Below are positions 48,196 through 58,699 of a stretch of DNA of 64,000 nucleotides, piece by piece. Position 1 is the first letter of the stretch. Each line of letters starts with the position of its first letter. This DNA is from Citrus sinensis (Eukaryota > Streptophyta > Magnoliopsida > Sapindales > Rutaceae), in contig NC_068560.1 in assembly GCF_022201045.2 (NCBI RefSeq), positions 29,405,501-29,469,500 on the forward strand, in the 5' to 3' direction. The translations under genes were made by a program, and so were the position numbers. The notes below the pieces were generated by a model. It worked only from the letters and a program-made list of their open reading frames with translations. It was not told where the DNA came from and did no database searches.

Positions 48196-49163
48196 TTACA
48201 ATAATAAGGACACAACCTTCGCCTTAACCACGAGGCGAAGGCCAAAGAGATGCCCCGTAGTTGTGCACGCGCTATAACTTAAAAATATCAATATTTAGAT
48301 TACACTGTATCGATCATGCGGATCCACGTTGCTCAAGATCAACCGTCTTGATCAAATTCCCAGGGAATGATGGTGATTTTGATGGCTACGCGAAGCGCGT
48401 CGCAGTGGATAATTATATTTTTGAACAAACGACCAAAAAGCAAGTTTAACTGATTTACCAGGCTAAAGGATATTTAGGTAAATCTGATACGTAAGATAAC
48501 CGGTACATCAGCAATAACCTAACATGCCTCAACCGTTTACCAATCGTGACTAATCACGGAATCTAATCCAATTCATTTAAACCAATTATTTTTATAATAT
48601 AAGCCAATTATTTATTTATTTTTCACTGTGAACGTTTTGACCGGCTTATATCGTCTTTGGCAACTACTTCACCACGGTGGAAAATTCATAACCTGATTTT
48701 AGAATATTATATTTGTTAAAAAAGAATTGAAATTTTTCTTATTTTCTAAATACTAGTGAGTTGTTGATTATTCATACCAATTCATTTTCACAATTATCTG
48801 TATTTCATTATTTATATGTAGATTTTTTGGGACATCTATTTAATTACCTTTCTACTTATTCAAATTTTAAATTTCTTAATACTAAGTCAAAATATTTTAA
48901 TCGTTGACATGTACCCACAATTACTTGTATGTATATTGGCACTAAATGATTTAACCGGTGAACTTCATATGAGATTTAAAATTTGATTTTAAATTTTCGA
49001 TAGCACAACATTCATTTGTTTTTATTTAGTGCTTGAGTTATGTAATTACATTTCCAAGTTTCTTTCTAAGGTTTTCTTTGATTTAAATTAAAAAATGATT
49101 AAATTTAAAAAAAACTTTATCAATTAGATATATTCTTAATTCTTATTATTACTTAAATTCAAG
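48196..49163. other. Hairpin-rich patch and AT-rich spacer
   Basis: 48205-48450 is less AT-rich than its surroundings and holds three dyads: CCTTCGCCT / AGGCGAAGG (48216-48224 with 48233-48241, 8-base loop), TCAAGA / TCTTGA near 48330-48350, and ACGCG AAG CGCGT near 48389-48401. The rest to 49163 is AT-rich with nothing recognised. Confidence 0.4.
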
Positions 49164-49608
49164 ATATTCTTAGCAGTGTCAAAAATATCTATTCGCCTTA
49201 AATCCACACTGGACCCAGGTGATGCGGGTTAGGTACCCAGCCTGGAAATTGGCTGGACCAATCCCGAGCATCACTTGATAAGCATGAAGTTTTTACCTCA
49301 AATTTGAATTTTATTAAAAAATTGTAGAATTTATATTATTTTAAATAATTATATTTATTTGACTTATTTGTTACATATAGGTAAGATTTTAAACATTTAA
49401 AGTTAATATTTTCATGTCCAATTTTATTAAAATAAAATTAAAAATTACAAAAAAGTACATATGTAGTATTAAAAAATAAAATCCAGACATAAAATTCTGA
49501 ATAAAAAAACTCGGTCAACTGCCGGGATTTTCAAAGATTTTAAGTCCAACCGAGTTTTTTTGGCACATCTAAACCCGAGTCTGGATTTTGCCATCTGTGG
49601 ATATTCTT
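49164..49608. mobile_element. Possible degraded hAT-like element
   Basis: An 8-base direct repeat ATATTCTT flanks 49172-49600. Just inside are weakly matching ends: CAGTGTCAAAA (left) and CAGATGGCAAAA (right, reversed). Both sides also carry ACCCAG/CCGAGT-type GC-richer strings. The match is imperfect and may be chance. Confidence 0.35.
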
Positions 49609-50704
49609 TATAAAACCTTTAAGAAAGTTAAAAAGTTATATATTATATAGTCGAGCAACTCCAATGAAATGGCATCACGCAATTCGCTGCAAAGCACTTC
49701 GATTGGCCCAATGAAATACCTCTACGTTTCAAGGAGCCCACAGTAACATAATTGTATACCACCTTACCTTATCACATCCCAAAGTCAAAATTACAATGAA
49801 AATAGCACCAAATTTGAAGGATATTCCAGTAACTTTACAAGAAATGATCGGCGGAGTTGCCTACGCCATGTCATGCACATGTGAAAACTCAAATCCATTA
49901 ATATCTCTATTTATTAAAACGCATTACGTGTATGATTATCTCCATCTTCCTCCTAAACAAATAAATTATTAATTTTTTAAAACAATCAGTTAATTAATCA
50001 ATTAAAAAAAAAAGGCGCAACAACTGAAATAAGAAAAACATTTTCCCAAAATCCACGAACGTTTTCCTCTATTTTCACTGGTTTCCTTGTTCCTCCTCAC
50101 AGTTGAGGTAACACCAAAACCTCCTCCCTTTCTCTCTCCACGCTTTCTCTCCCTTTTTTGTTTTTCTATAATTGGCTTTATTTGACAATTCGATGTTTTT
50201 AGGGTTTCCAATTTATTTGTCAGTTCCTGAAATTTTATTAATCTCGAGCTTCAAGATTGTAATTTAATGAAATTAGTTTCTGGGTTTTGTTTTTACTTAG
50301 TGAAATTTAAATTTATTTGTGAAAATAAAAGGTTTATCTTGATTTTTATGATCTGGGTCTGATTTTTAGTTTTTTAGTTTTTTTTTTAATAATTTTACCT
50401 TATTTGGGTTTTTGTTATGGGACTAGATCCATGGTGGAGAGGTAATTTGGAAAGGGGAATTATTTTGCCTTATTAGATGGTATTAATATTGTTACCTTGT
50501 TAGAGTGGCACCTAAGCAAGAAATAGAAAGGAGGAAGAATTCAAGAATCTTGGAATTTACTTTGATGCGTTATGAATTGAATTGATTTGATTCGGTTGGA
50601 TTTGGTATTGCTTTGTGAGGAGAAATAGTATTTTAATTAAATAGTTGGTTTTTGGCATCTGGGTGGTTCTTGGACTTGATTGGTTTTTTTCAGGGTGAGA
50701 ACTC
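49609..50704 (+). promoter_or_regulatory. Promoter and 5' leader of the RING/PHD gene
   Basis: AT-rich promoter, then a leader candidate near 50050-50108 (CCTCACAGTTGAG|GTAACA). A pyrimidine-rich stretch and TTTTTTTCAG|GGTGAG end at 50693, twelve bases before the ATG. This suggests a ~580-base 5' UTR intron. Not provable without transcripts. Confidence 0.45.
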
Positions 50705-53515
50705 ATGGGAAGGGGAGGAAAGGTTGGTTCTAAGCAAGATTTTAAGAGAAGAGCTAGGTCAAAAGATAAGGGTTCTGATGATTCAGATGAGGATTATGTG
50801 ATTTCCGATGAAGAAGATGAGGTATCTGAAGATGAATTGGAGGATTATTGCTCTTCTGTTGATGGATATGCGTCAGAAGAAGGTTTCGATAGTTTTGTCG
50901 AGGAGGAAGAGGAAGAAGAGGAGGTAGATGTGAGGAAGGTTGTTAGATCAAAAGTAAGAAAGAGAGAAGAAGTTTTTGATAGTTTTGAAGGAGAGGACGA
51001 AGACGAAGAAGAGGAGGTAGATGTGAGAAAGGTTGTTAGATCAAAAGCAAGAAAGAGTAATTTAGGGGATGGGAAAAATGGTGTTAAAACAGCACGAAAG
51101 AGGAAAAGGGTAAGGTATGGAGAAGATGAAGATGAAGATTATGAAGAGGAAGAAGAAGATGAGGATGAGGAGTTCACTCCAGATGATGATGATTGTTTGG
51201 ATGAGGAAGAGGAACTGGTGGTCACAAAGAAGAAAAACAGTAGCAATAGGAAGAGGAAGAACAATAACTCGCGTAGAAAATGTCTGAGGAAAAAAAGTTC
51301 TGTTAGGGGTCAAAAAAGGAGAAAATCTAAGGTCTCTAAGAAGCCTTTGGAAAAGAAACGAAGGAATCATCGGTTGAGGAGGAAAGAAAGGAGCGATGAT
51401 GATGATGATGATGATATCAACTTTATAGATGAAGGGGTAGTTGTGAAAGGAAAGAGCAAGACAACCTTAAGTCGGAAAAGGAGAAGGTATGTTGTACCTT
51501 CAGATTCAGATTTTGTATCGTCAGGATCATCTGATTATGAATATACAATCTCAGAAGAAGAGAGAGAACAAGTGAGAGAAGCTAGTCAATTATGTGGAAA
51601 AGTGAAAACTAGCTTGCGGAAGTCCTCATCCTCCAAGACAATTCAAGAGGATGGCAATTTAGGCCAGCCAAGAAAAACACTAGGAAGAAAGGGTAAGGAG
51701 AAGATAGAAGAAGTGAAGAGTGAAGTGGCAAAGCAGGTTTGTGGGATATGTCTGTCTGAGGAAGATAAAAGAAGGTTGAGGGGAACCCTCAACTGTTGCA
51801 GTCATTATTTTTGTTTCACTTGCATCATGGAGTGGTCGAAAGTCGAATCTCGTTGCCCTCTGTGCAAGCAGAGGTTCAAGACAATTACTAAACCAGAAAG
51901 ATCAACAGCCGGTGTTGATTTGAGAAGTGTGGTAATTCAAGTACCTGAGCGGGATCAGGTATATTATTTGTTTTTCTCCGATTCATGCTTCTTATCTTTT
52001 GTTTCTCATGTTATGGCCTAAAATGGGATTATTGCGAAAACAGGTTTATCAACCATCTGAGGAAGACCTTAGAAGTTTTCTTGATCCCTATGAGAATGTT
52101 ATTTGTTCAGAATGCCACCAAGGAGGAGATGATGGCCTTATGTTATTATGTGACATCTGTGATTCATCAGCACACACCTATTGTGTTGGCCTTGGCCGGG
52201 TTGTGCCTGAAGGCAATTGGTACTGTGATGGCTGTAGACCTGTTGCTCTTGGATCTTCTAGTTCCCAAGCTCAAGATCCATTGCCTGATCTAAGGACTGC
52301 AAGTACCAACTTGCATAATAGACCATCACCCATTGTAAGTTTTGGGGAAGGTTTCGACCCTTATTCAGTGTCTTCACCACGTATACCATTAACTCCAGGA
52401 TCTGGAAATCTTTCATCTCCCCGATTTACTGTTGGAGATGTTCAGGCAGCCTCACCTGGATCCGGAGCAGGGGCACCAACACTTACAGGAAGACGTTGGA
52501 TACACCGTCACATACAAAATCTCCTTTCAATGAATAGAATGAATTTTATGTCTGGTAATAATGATGGAATGCCAACAGCCAATTTGAATAGTGAAAATTT
52601 TAACTCTCAACTTGATCAGGGTAGGGAAACAGTAGTTCAACCTGCAAGGGGACAAGAAACAGAGCCGTTGCATCAGGCAATCTTTGAGGAGAGGTCACAT
52701 GACCATCCCACTTCCTTGGTGGAAAATGGGGATTTTTTGGCTCCAAGATTAAACTATTTGAGAAGACAAGCAGTTCAGGACCCAACAATCAGCACTGCAA
52801 ATGGGTCTGTCAATTTGACATTGTGGCCTGAACTTGCTGGGATCAATTCCTTACCTTCCTTTGGGCAACTCCATCAGCGCAGCAGCTTATCACACATTGG
52901 GTCTGATGGCTTTGCGATCCCTTTCACAGCAAAAGAAGAGTTTGATTCTCATGTAGCAAAGGAACAATTGCAATCAGTTGTCAAAAGTCATTTGAAAAAC
53001 TTGTCCAGAGATATTCAATTAGGTATGAATGTGCTTCTGTTATCAATTTTATGCAATCAACCCTTCACAAATTTTAGAGAGGGAGAGTCCTTCAGAAATA
53101 GGCTTTCTATTTTAGTACAAAATGTTCATTTCCAGAGGCTGCATATTTAATTCTTAACTAGGCCTTTCAGATTAGGTATTAGCAAATAACTGTTGTGTGA
53201 AATGAATTTTCATTTTCCATGTTTTTAAAAATGATCAAACAGCTTTGTTTTCTTTATGCAGACCCCAGTACATTCAAAGACATAGCAGGAAGTTCAACTC
53301 ACACCATCTTGGCTGCTTGTGGGCTCGAACACAGCAGGAGTGAGGTTCACATTGTGCCCCCACCGTCAATTTGTTCCCATGTCGAAAGAGTATCATCTGG
53401 ACAAACTAGCCTGATGAAAAGTCATTGCTCATCATGTTTCGATTCTTTCATAAAAGAAGTAGTGAAGAGAATAATGGATACAAGACTACCACAATGGTTA
53501 AGTTTAGGCCTTTAG
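50705..53515 (+). CDS. RING and PHD finger nuclear protein (PHRF1-like)
   Basis: Exons 50705-51958, 52044-53022 and 53262-53515 join in frame to 828 aa. Residues ~1-330 are low-complexity: alternating acidic runs (EEEEEEEE, DEDEDYEEEE, DDDDDDD) and basic runs (KRKNNN, KKRRNHRLRRK), with an internal duplication (EEVDVRKVVRSK occurs twice). A C3HC4-type RING lies at ~344-388 (CGICLSEED, SHYFCFTCIMEW, CPLCKQRF). A PHD finger lies at ~436-481 (VICSECHQGGDDGLMLLCD, AHTYCVGL, NWYCDGCR). The RING-then-PHD order is that of animal PHRF1 and plant relatives, suggesting a chromatin-reading ubiquitin ligase, but substrates are unknown. The remaining half is Ser/Asn/Gln-rich without a known domain. The N-terminal charge runs would favour nuclear localisation. 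Confidence 0.9.
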
Positions 53516-54053
53516 CATTAGTGCAGTGAGTGGAGTTGATTTCTCTGCTCATTTTTTTTTTTGTTAGGAGGTAGTCAAAAATTTTCTTGTTTATAGAGAT
53601 AATTAACTGACATTGAGCACCAATAAAGGGCTCCCCCAATTCTTGTTTGATCATTGTAGCAACAATCATTGTTTAGACGGCACAAGTCAAAACTATTCGA
53701 TTACTGATTGTATAACAATTTCTTTCTGCTGTATATTTCTTTGTTACCGTCGTTCTGATAACTTACAAACTCTTTAAGGAAATAACAGTGATTAATGAGC
53801 TGGCAAAAGAAGAACAGAAATTATTTTCATTTTTTTTATCTTCATCATCAACTTATGATCTGAAGATTGAAAGGAAACACGAAAGTCTGTTCTAAGCCTA
53901 AAGAAAGTACTCTTGCAACATAAATTACACTCATACTACACCTTATTCGACACACTGTTCAATACATTGGCATAACTACAAGCAAACCATAGATTGCACA
54001 GCTTTGGTTTTAACTTTGAAGTCCACTGATGCAGCAGCTGCCTTGCATTATCT
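53516..54053. other. Convergent 3' flanks of the RING/PHD and Di19 genes
   Basis: About 540 bases between two stop codons facing each other; 3' UTRs of both genes should lie here. AT-rich, no other feature seen. Confidence 0.5.
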
Positions 54054-56902
54054 TCATAAAATATCATCAAGAACGGTGGACAACAACAACCCTTGAACAA
54101 AGTCCAATCTTTTTGCCTTCTCTTCCTGATCCTTAAGGGACACGGGAGCTGACTGGACATTTCTGTCATCAAAAACCAAATTATTAAAACGTGGAAAGTG
54201 AAGAAAGCATTGAATGTTACTCGACCGATGTGATTTAGATAGAAGAACTACGATCCAAACACTGCTAAACTGATATCAATAAAGAGCAATTGCGAGCAAT
54301 TGCTAAAGGTTCACCCATTTGATTATTTAGAGAATGTATTCAACAGCACGACAAGTATAAAACAGTCATAGCATAGCCCCCTTTTCTTTGCCACAGTATT
54401 ATGGCTTTAATTACAATCATAGAACTATGATCCTAGTGCACAGCTACATAAAAAACCACTGAGGGGAATGATAAAAGTGATCATACCGCACAGAAACCTT
54501 CGCAGCTGAGCTTTTTTTGGCTGAGTTTGCTGCAGTTGCAAAGGGAGATTGACCGCTGACAGAATCATCAGCCACGGGCAAAATAAATGAAGATAACAAC
54601 GGATCAGCTGCCGCGTTGGATGATGAAACTATACAAGAAGAGCCCCCAAAAAGGGACTGTAAATTTCCCTCTCGCAGCTCTTTCCTCAACAAAGAAAGAG
54701 TTGAATGCGATCCACCTCTACGTGATTTCCTCTTGCGCTGCATGTAACTGCTCGTTAAGGAATTCATAGCAGTATGTCAACTCTACATCATGATTATATT
54801 TTGAGAGGAAGCCTAAAAAATTGTAGGAATGCCTACATCAAAAACAACATAGAAAAATGTGTGGCCAGTAGAATGACTCATAAATTCTGGCAATGATAAG
54901 ATTTTTAAAGGTCATTAAAGACAAAAATCAAAGTCAATTATCAAGAAAAGTTAATCAAAACATCAGTATCGTCGGTTCACCTCCTTCGTAAAAATTTTCA
55001 TGGAAGTAAGATCCAAACACTAGGATGTTTAATGTATTGGCATATTAAATCATAATCAAGCACAGAAATAATCAACACAGCAAGGCAAGATTCAGAAACC
55101 CCTAACACAAATAAGTCTTTGGGAAAAAATGGATATCTTAAATATATTTCCATGTTGCAAGGTTATGTGGGCAACCATATCCACCCCCACCCTCATTGCA
55201 CAAACTGGACAAACCTGCAAGCAAAAAGCCCTGATCATTAGTAAGATCCAATACGTGATTCTAAGTTCCAACGCAATCTACAACAACAAACACCAAAGCA
55301 AAAAATTAAAACTTCCATCAGTCAAATTTTTTAGCCTTTCTCCTTTTCTTGATAAGATTTTTTTTAAAAAAAAAATTTATTACTATTATTACTTTTTTGG
55401 TGGTGAGGAGTTTTCAAATTGAACATTAGCCATCCCATTTCACCTATGGATGTGGACTACAGGAAGTTGATCCTATCTCCTAATGAAGAAAAGCCTTCCC
55501 AACAGCGAAAATGAAGCTCATTGGCAGGTATAAACACTTAAGTCAACAACATAAGAGGTTCAAGCCCCATTGTTAAAATCAATTTATGTCTATCAAGTGA
55601 TGGAGAAATCTACAGATGATATCCCTCGATTAGGTGACAGACGAGCTCTATCATCATAATGAGCAGAATCAAGTAACTATCACCATGAGTCAAGAAACAA
55701 AGTTTAGGTGACTTCAGGTCATGCCAACAGCATAGCATCCTGCAGACGGATCCCATTATCACTAAGATTTTCTTCAACTGGCTAAAAATTATGGCTTTGC
55801 TGATTTGAGCAGATGGAAGCAGGCAAATAATGACAGTTGGCCGACAATCGAAAGAAAAAATTAGCGTTAACCATTTGAATTTTCATGCATCATCAACAGG
55901 CTATCTCAGAAGCAGAAATCGGAAGCACCAATTGTTCTTTAGAACTACATAAAAGATCTCTCTATATATATTATCTGCTAGTTATTTACCCCATTCTTTG
56001 CCTCCACAGGATGCTCATCATCTATGTGGCAGCACAAGCCAACAATATCAAAATACTCCGAGCAGAATGGGCATGGAAATTCCTCCCTTAGATCATCATC
56101 TCCATCAATTTCTTCAAACCCCATGAACATCTCTGCAGTCACATAAAATCATTTCAATAAGCAAAAGGAAGGTTAAAAAGCTTCCTCATTCTTCAGAGAG
56201 CCTTAAGCACCATTAATTATTAAGATGTGAGGAAAGGAAACCAAATATCTTATATAAACATTCTCCATTGGTACAAGTACATTAATCCAGTTCTACAAGG
56301 CTCTAAATATTAACATTAAGAAACATACAACTCAAAACTTTGGACATTTCACACACAACACAAAAGGAAGCTACAAGCAAAATTCTTTTAAGAAAAAAAT
56401 GATAAAATAGACGAAATTCTAATCTCTGAACTACAAGCTCGATATTCATTATTGAAATCTAAACTTTCCATTTAAATTGTTGCTATAACCTCAGTTGAGT
56501 TCAAGCTTTTGACATCTAAACTCTGAGTAACAAGTCAAGCTCAAATTTTCGAATTCTTTCCTTTCCCTTCATTTTTCAGAAAACAAACAGAATCTTTACA
56601 TACAGATACCACACTTTAATCAACTAGGATATAAAAATAAACAGAAAACCAAAAACACAGAATCAAATATAATAACCATTAGTTGTAAACAAATAGATTC
56701 ACAAATAACCAAATAAAAATTAAACTCTCATAGTTTTCAACATCAAGTTCACATATCTTCCATTGTTTTCTTAAAAATCCCACAAAGGAAAAGTAACCCA
56801 AAAAAAAAAAAAATGAATAAGCTTACCAGATCGTGATTGCAGAGCCGATTGGTATCTCTTTGAAGCTGATGAGAGACGGGCACTCCATGAATCAGCATCC
56901 AT
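54054..56902 (-). CDS. Dehydration-induced 19 (Di19) zinc-finger protein
   Basis: Nuclear Di19-family protein; members act in drought, salt or light responses and some activate transcription. Exons in transcript order: 56902-56827, 56132-55990, 55214-55137, 54743-54487 and 54162-54054; 220 aa in frame, the usual family length. N-terminus DADSWSARLSSASKRYQSAL is typical. Two atypical C2H2 fingers follow (FPCPFCSEYFDIVGLCCHID, then GVCPVCAMRVGVDMVAHIT) at ~42-95. Next come FKMQRKRKSRRGGSHSTLSL, a basic NLS-like patch, then a Ser/Ala-rich linker and the C-terminal Di19 block (NVQSAPVSLKDQEEKAKRLD, LLLSTVLDDIL). The RSxS and SLLRKEL strings resemble CDPK sites reported for the family (inference). 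Intron 3 (54744-55136) is AT-AC. Confidence 0.94.
54744..55136 (-). other. U12-type AT-AC intron in the Di19 gene
   Basis: On the minus strand it starts ATATCCATTT after TTTAAG and ends TTCCTTAACGAGCAGTTAC before ATGCAGCGC. The branch site TTCCTTAAC (plus-strand 54754-54762) is a perfect minor-spliceosome match, ~11 bases from the AC end. The donor differs from ATATCCTT at one base. The join gives the family-conserved FKMQRKRK. No GT-AG alternative produces this. Confidence 0.88.
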
Positions 56903-57394
56903 ATTTATGTATAAGAAGCTCCTTTTTAAGCTTGGACAAAAAATGGGAACAATTTTTAAGGGGTTTTCAAAGCTTTGATCTTGAATTCAAATACAAGTTC
57001 CAATCTTGATCAAAACCCAGAAATTTATTCGATGGAGAGAGAGATAGAGAGAGAAAATCAATGACGGGCGGGTCGGTTTGGGATTTGCAAGAGAAAGAAG
57101 AAATGTTATCTGGTGTTGTGCTGGTATTTTTATACTATTCATTGATTTTTGCCTTTTTTTTTCAGATAACAGAATTTTAGGTTATTTAATATATTTATAA
57201 TTTTTTTTCCTCAGACATACATGGGATTTTTTTAATTCTTTAAAACTATTTTTATCCACGAATCTGTCAATTTCTACAATTCTTATTATATAAATTACGA
57301 ATTATCAATTGCAGTAAAATATACAAAAAAAAAGTTTGATAATATTCTTTAAAAAAGTTCTTTCAAAACAAAAAATAAGACTAGTTCTTAAAAA
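56903..57394. other. Di19 promoter and leader
   Basis: The first ~200 bases hold the leader, including a GA-rich run near 57030-57055. Beyond ~57130 the DNA is AT-rich up to the solo LTR. Nothing else recognised. Confidence 0.45.
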
Positions 57395-58186
57395 CTACTT
57401 GTTGATGCGAGATTCCAGTTCTCCTCGTTCTATGACCAGGATCTCTACTCGATCAACTTCATCACGACCCGGGGGTCTCCTCTCAAGGCTTCTTCTCCAG
57501 AGGTTCCTGCGCACACAGACAAGTCAGAGTACGCCGGTGGTTCTCCCGGCGCAAACCCTCCGACACTCAAGTCAGATATGAAGGTTCGGGGAACGCTTGC
57601 CACAAATCTTATGGCTGTTAGGTTGTTTTCTCTCCTTTAGAATCAAAATTGCTAACCCTTTTACCTTCGTTGGCTACCTTTTTATAGGCTTCCCCTGAAT
57701 CCCAGTCTTCCGCTTTTTTCGAGACGGCATGGGACTCTGACTGCTGCGTTATGGGCAAACGCGGGATCTTGCGTGTTACGCCACAGTTCTGGGGAAAGCG
57801 TGGCTGTCGTGGTTCTCTGAGATCTTGCGTGTTACGTCACGGTTCTGGGGAAAGCGTGGCTGTCGTGGTTCTGCGACATCTTGCGTGTTACGCCACGGTC
57901 CTGGGGAAAGCGTGGCCGTCGTGCCTAGATTCGCGGGCTGGGGAGCCTGTTTTGCCAACTGCCGTCGACCGGGTCTCCTCGCCTCTCGACCTCGAGCCGG
58001 AATGGCCTTATGCCTCTTACAGGAAATTGGCCTCGCGGATGACGTGCTCGTGGATGAGCAGGATATTTCCGCTCCTGTTCCCCCGCGCACAAGGCTTTTA
58101 CGGGACATACCGGTTCGCAGAACTCTGCCATCAGATATCTGCTCACCATGCCTGGTCTCGTCGACGTATTTCTCCCAAACACTACT
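57395..58186. mobile_element. Solo LTR of an LTR retrotransposon
   Basis: LTR 57400-58181 (782 bp) starts TGTTGATGCGAG and ends CTCCCAAACA, giving matching TGTT...AACA ends. It is bounded by a perfect 5-base TSD CTACT (57395-57399 and 58182-58186). No internal region or second LTR is present, so it is a solo LTR left by recombination between the two LTRs. It is strikingly GC-rich against its surroundings. It contains the string CCTCCGACACTCAAGTCAG, like one often seen in plant LTRs, and three copies of a 56-base unit (57765 onward). Superfamily not certain. The clean TSD suggests a fairly young insertion. Confidence 0.85.
57765..57925. repeat. Three tandem copies of a 56-base unit in the solo LTR
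   Basis: Units start at about 57765, 57821 and 57877, each containing ATCTTGCGTGTTACG and GGGGAAAGCGTGGC. The units differ at only a few positions, so the expansion is recent or kept homogeneous. Confidence 0.9.
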
Positions 58187-58699
58187 CTATAATTTTTTTA
58201 ATCTCATTATTTTTCTCAATATTTTAAGAAATTATTCGAAACATTTAATTGATATTTATTTATTTCACACCTTGTCTTTTTGAAAGCATTTATTTGACAA
58301 CTATAATAAGTTGAATTTCTATTCCCAACATAAATGCGTATTGTCTAGCTATTACAAACCGGGCGAAGCCCCAACATGAATCCGACCCGATTCAATCCAA
58401 CCATGCCCCGGTAAACAAACATGAAACAACATAAAAGAGCTCTACTCTTCCAGCACAATAATAATTAATTTCCCATTTTGGGGCTTTTAATTCACCAAAA
58501 AAATATATAATTTTTTTCACTAACCGTTCTTCGTGTGAACTGCAAAAGCAACTTCGACGGCACGTGACTTCCTCCCGCCGGTCGCGCGACCGGAGAAGAA
58601 AGAAGACTTCTTCTATCTTCTTCATCTTCTGATTCAGATCTAAAACGACATCGAATTTGGAACCGAAATTCGAATTAATTTGTTTAGTCTTTTGAGAAA
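58187..58699 (+). promoter_or_regulatory. Promoter and leader of the SYP4-like gene
   Basis: AT-rich up to ~58500. Then there is a G-box (GGCACGTGAC, core 58561-58566) and a perfect 16-base palindrome CCGGTCGCGCGACCGG at 58578-58593, about 107 bases before the ATG, followed by a GA/CT-rich leader. The palindrome may be in the 5' UTR or at the core promoter. Confidence 0.5.

Noticed and set aside
41199-50704. A hidden novel multi-gene system in the gene-poor region
   Set aside because: Read on both strands; only short, low-complexity frames, microsatellites and decayed elements were visible.
51062-51370. 102-codon minus-strand frame
   Set aside because: Antisense shadow of the acidic/basic low-complexity region of the RING/PHD gene.
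55137-55215. Reading Di19 exon 3 on into 54444-55137 as a shortened protein
   Set aside because: The continued frame loses the family-conserved KRKSRRGGSHSTL block, which is recovered exactly by the AT-AC join.
57751-58283. Overlapping GC-rich open frames of 110-158 codons
   Set aside because: They lie inside the solo LTR and arise from its high GC content and the 56-base tandem units (56 is not a multiple of three, so frames merely rotate).
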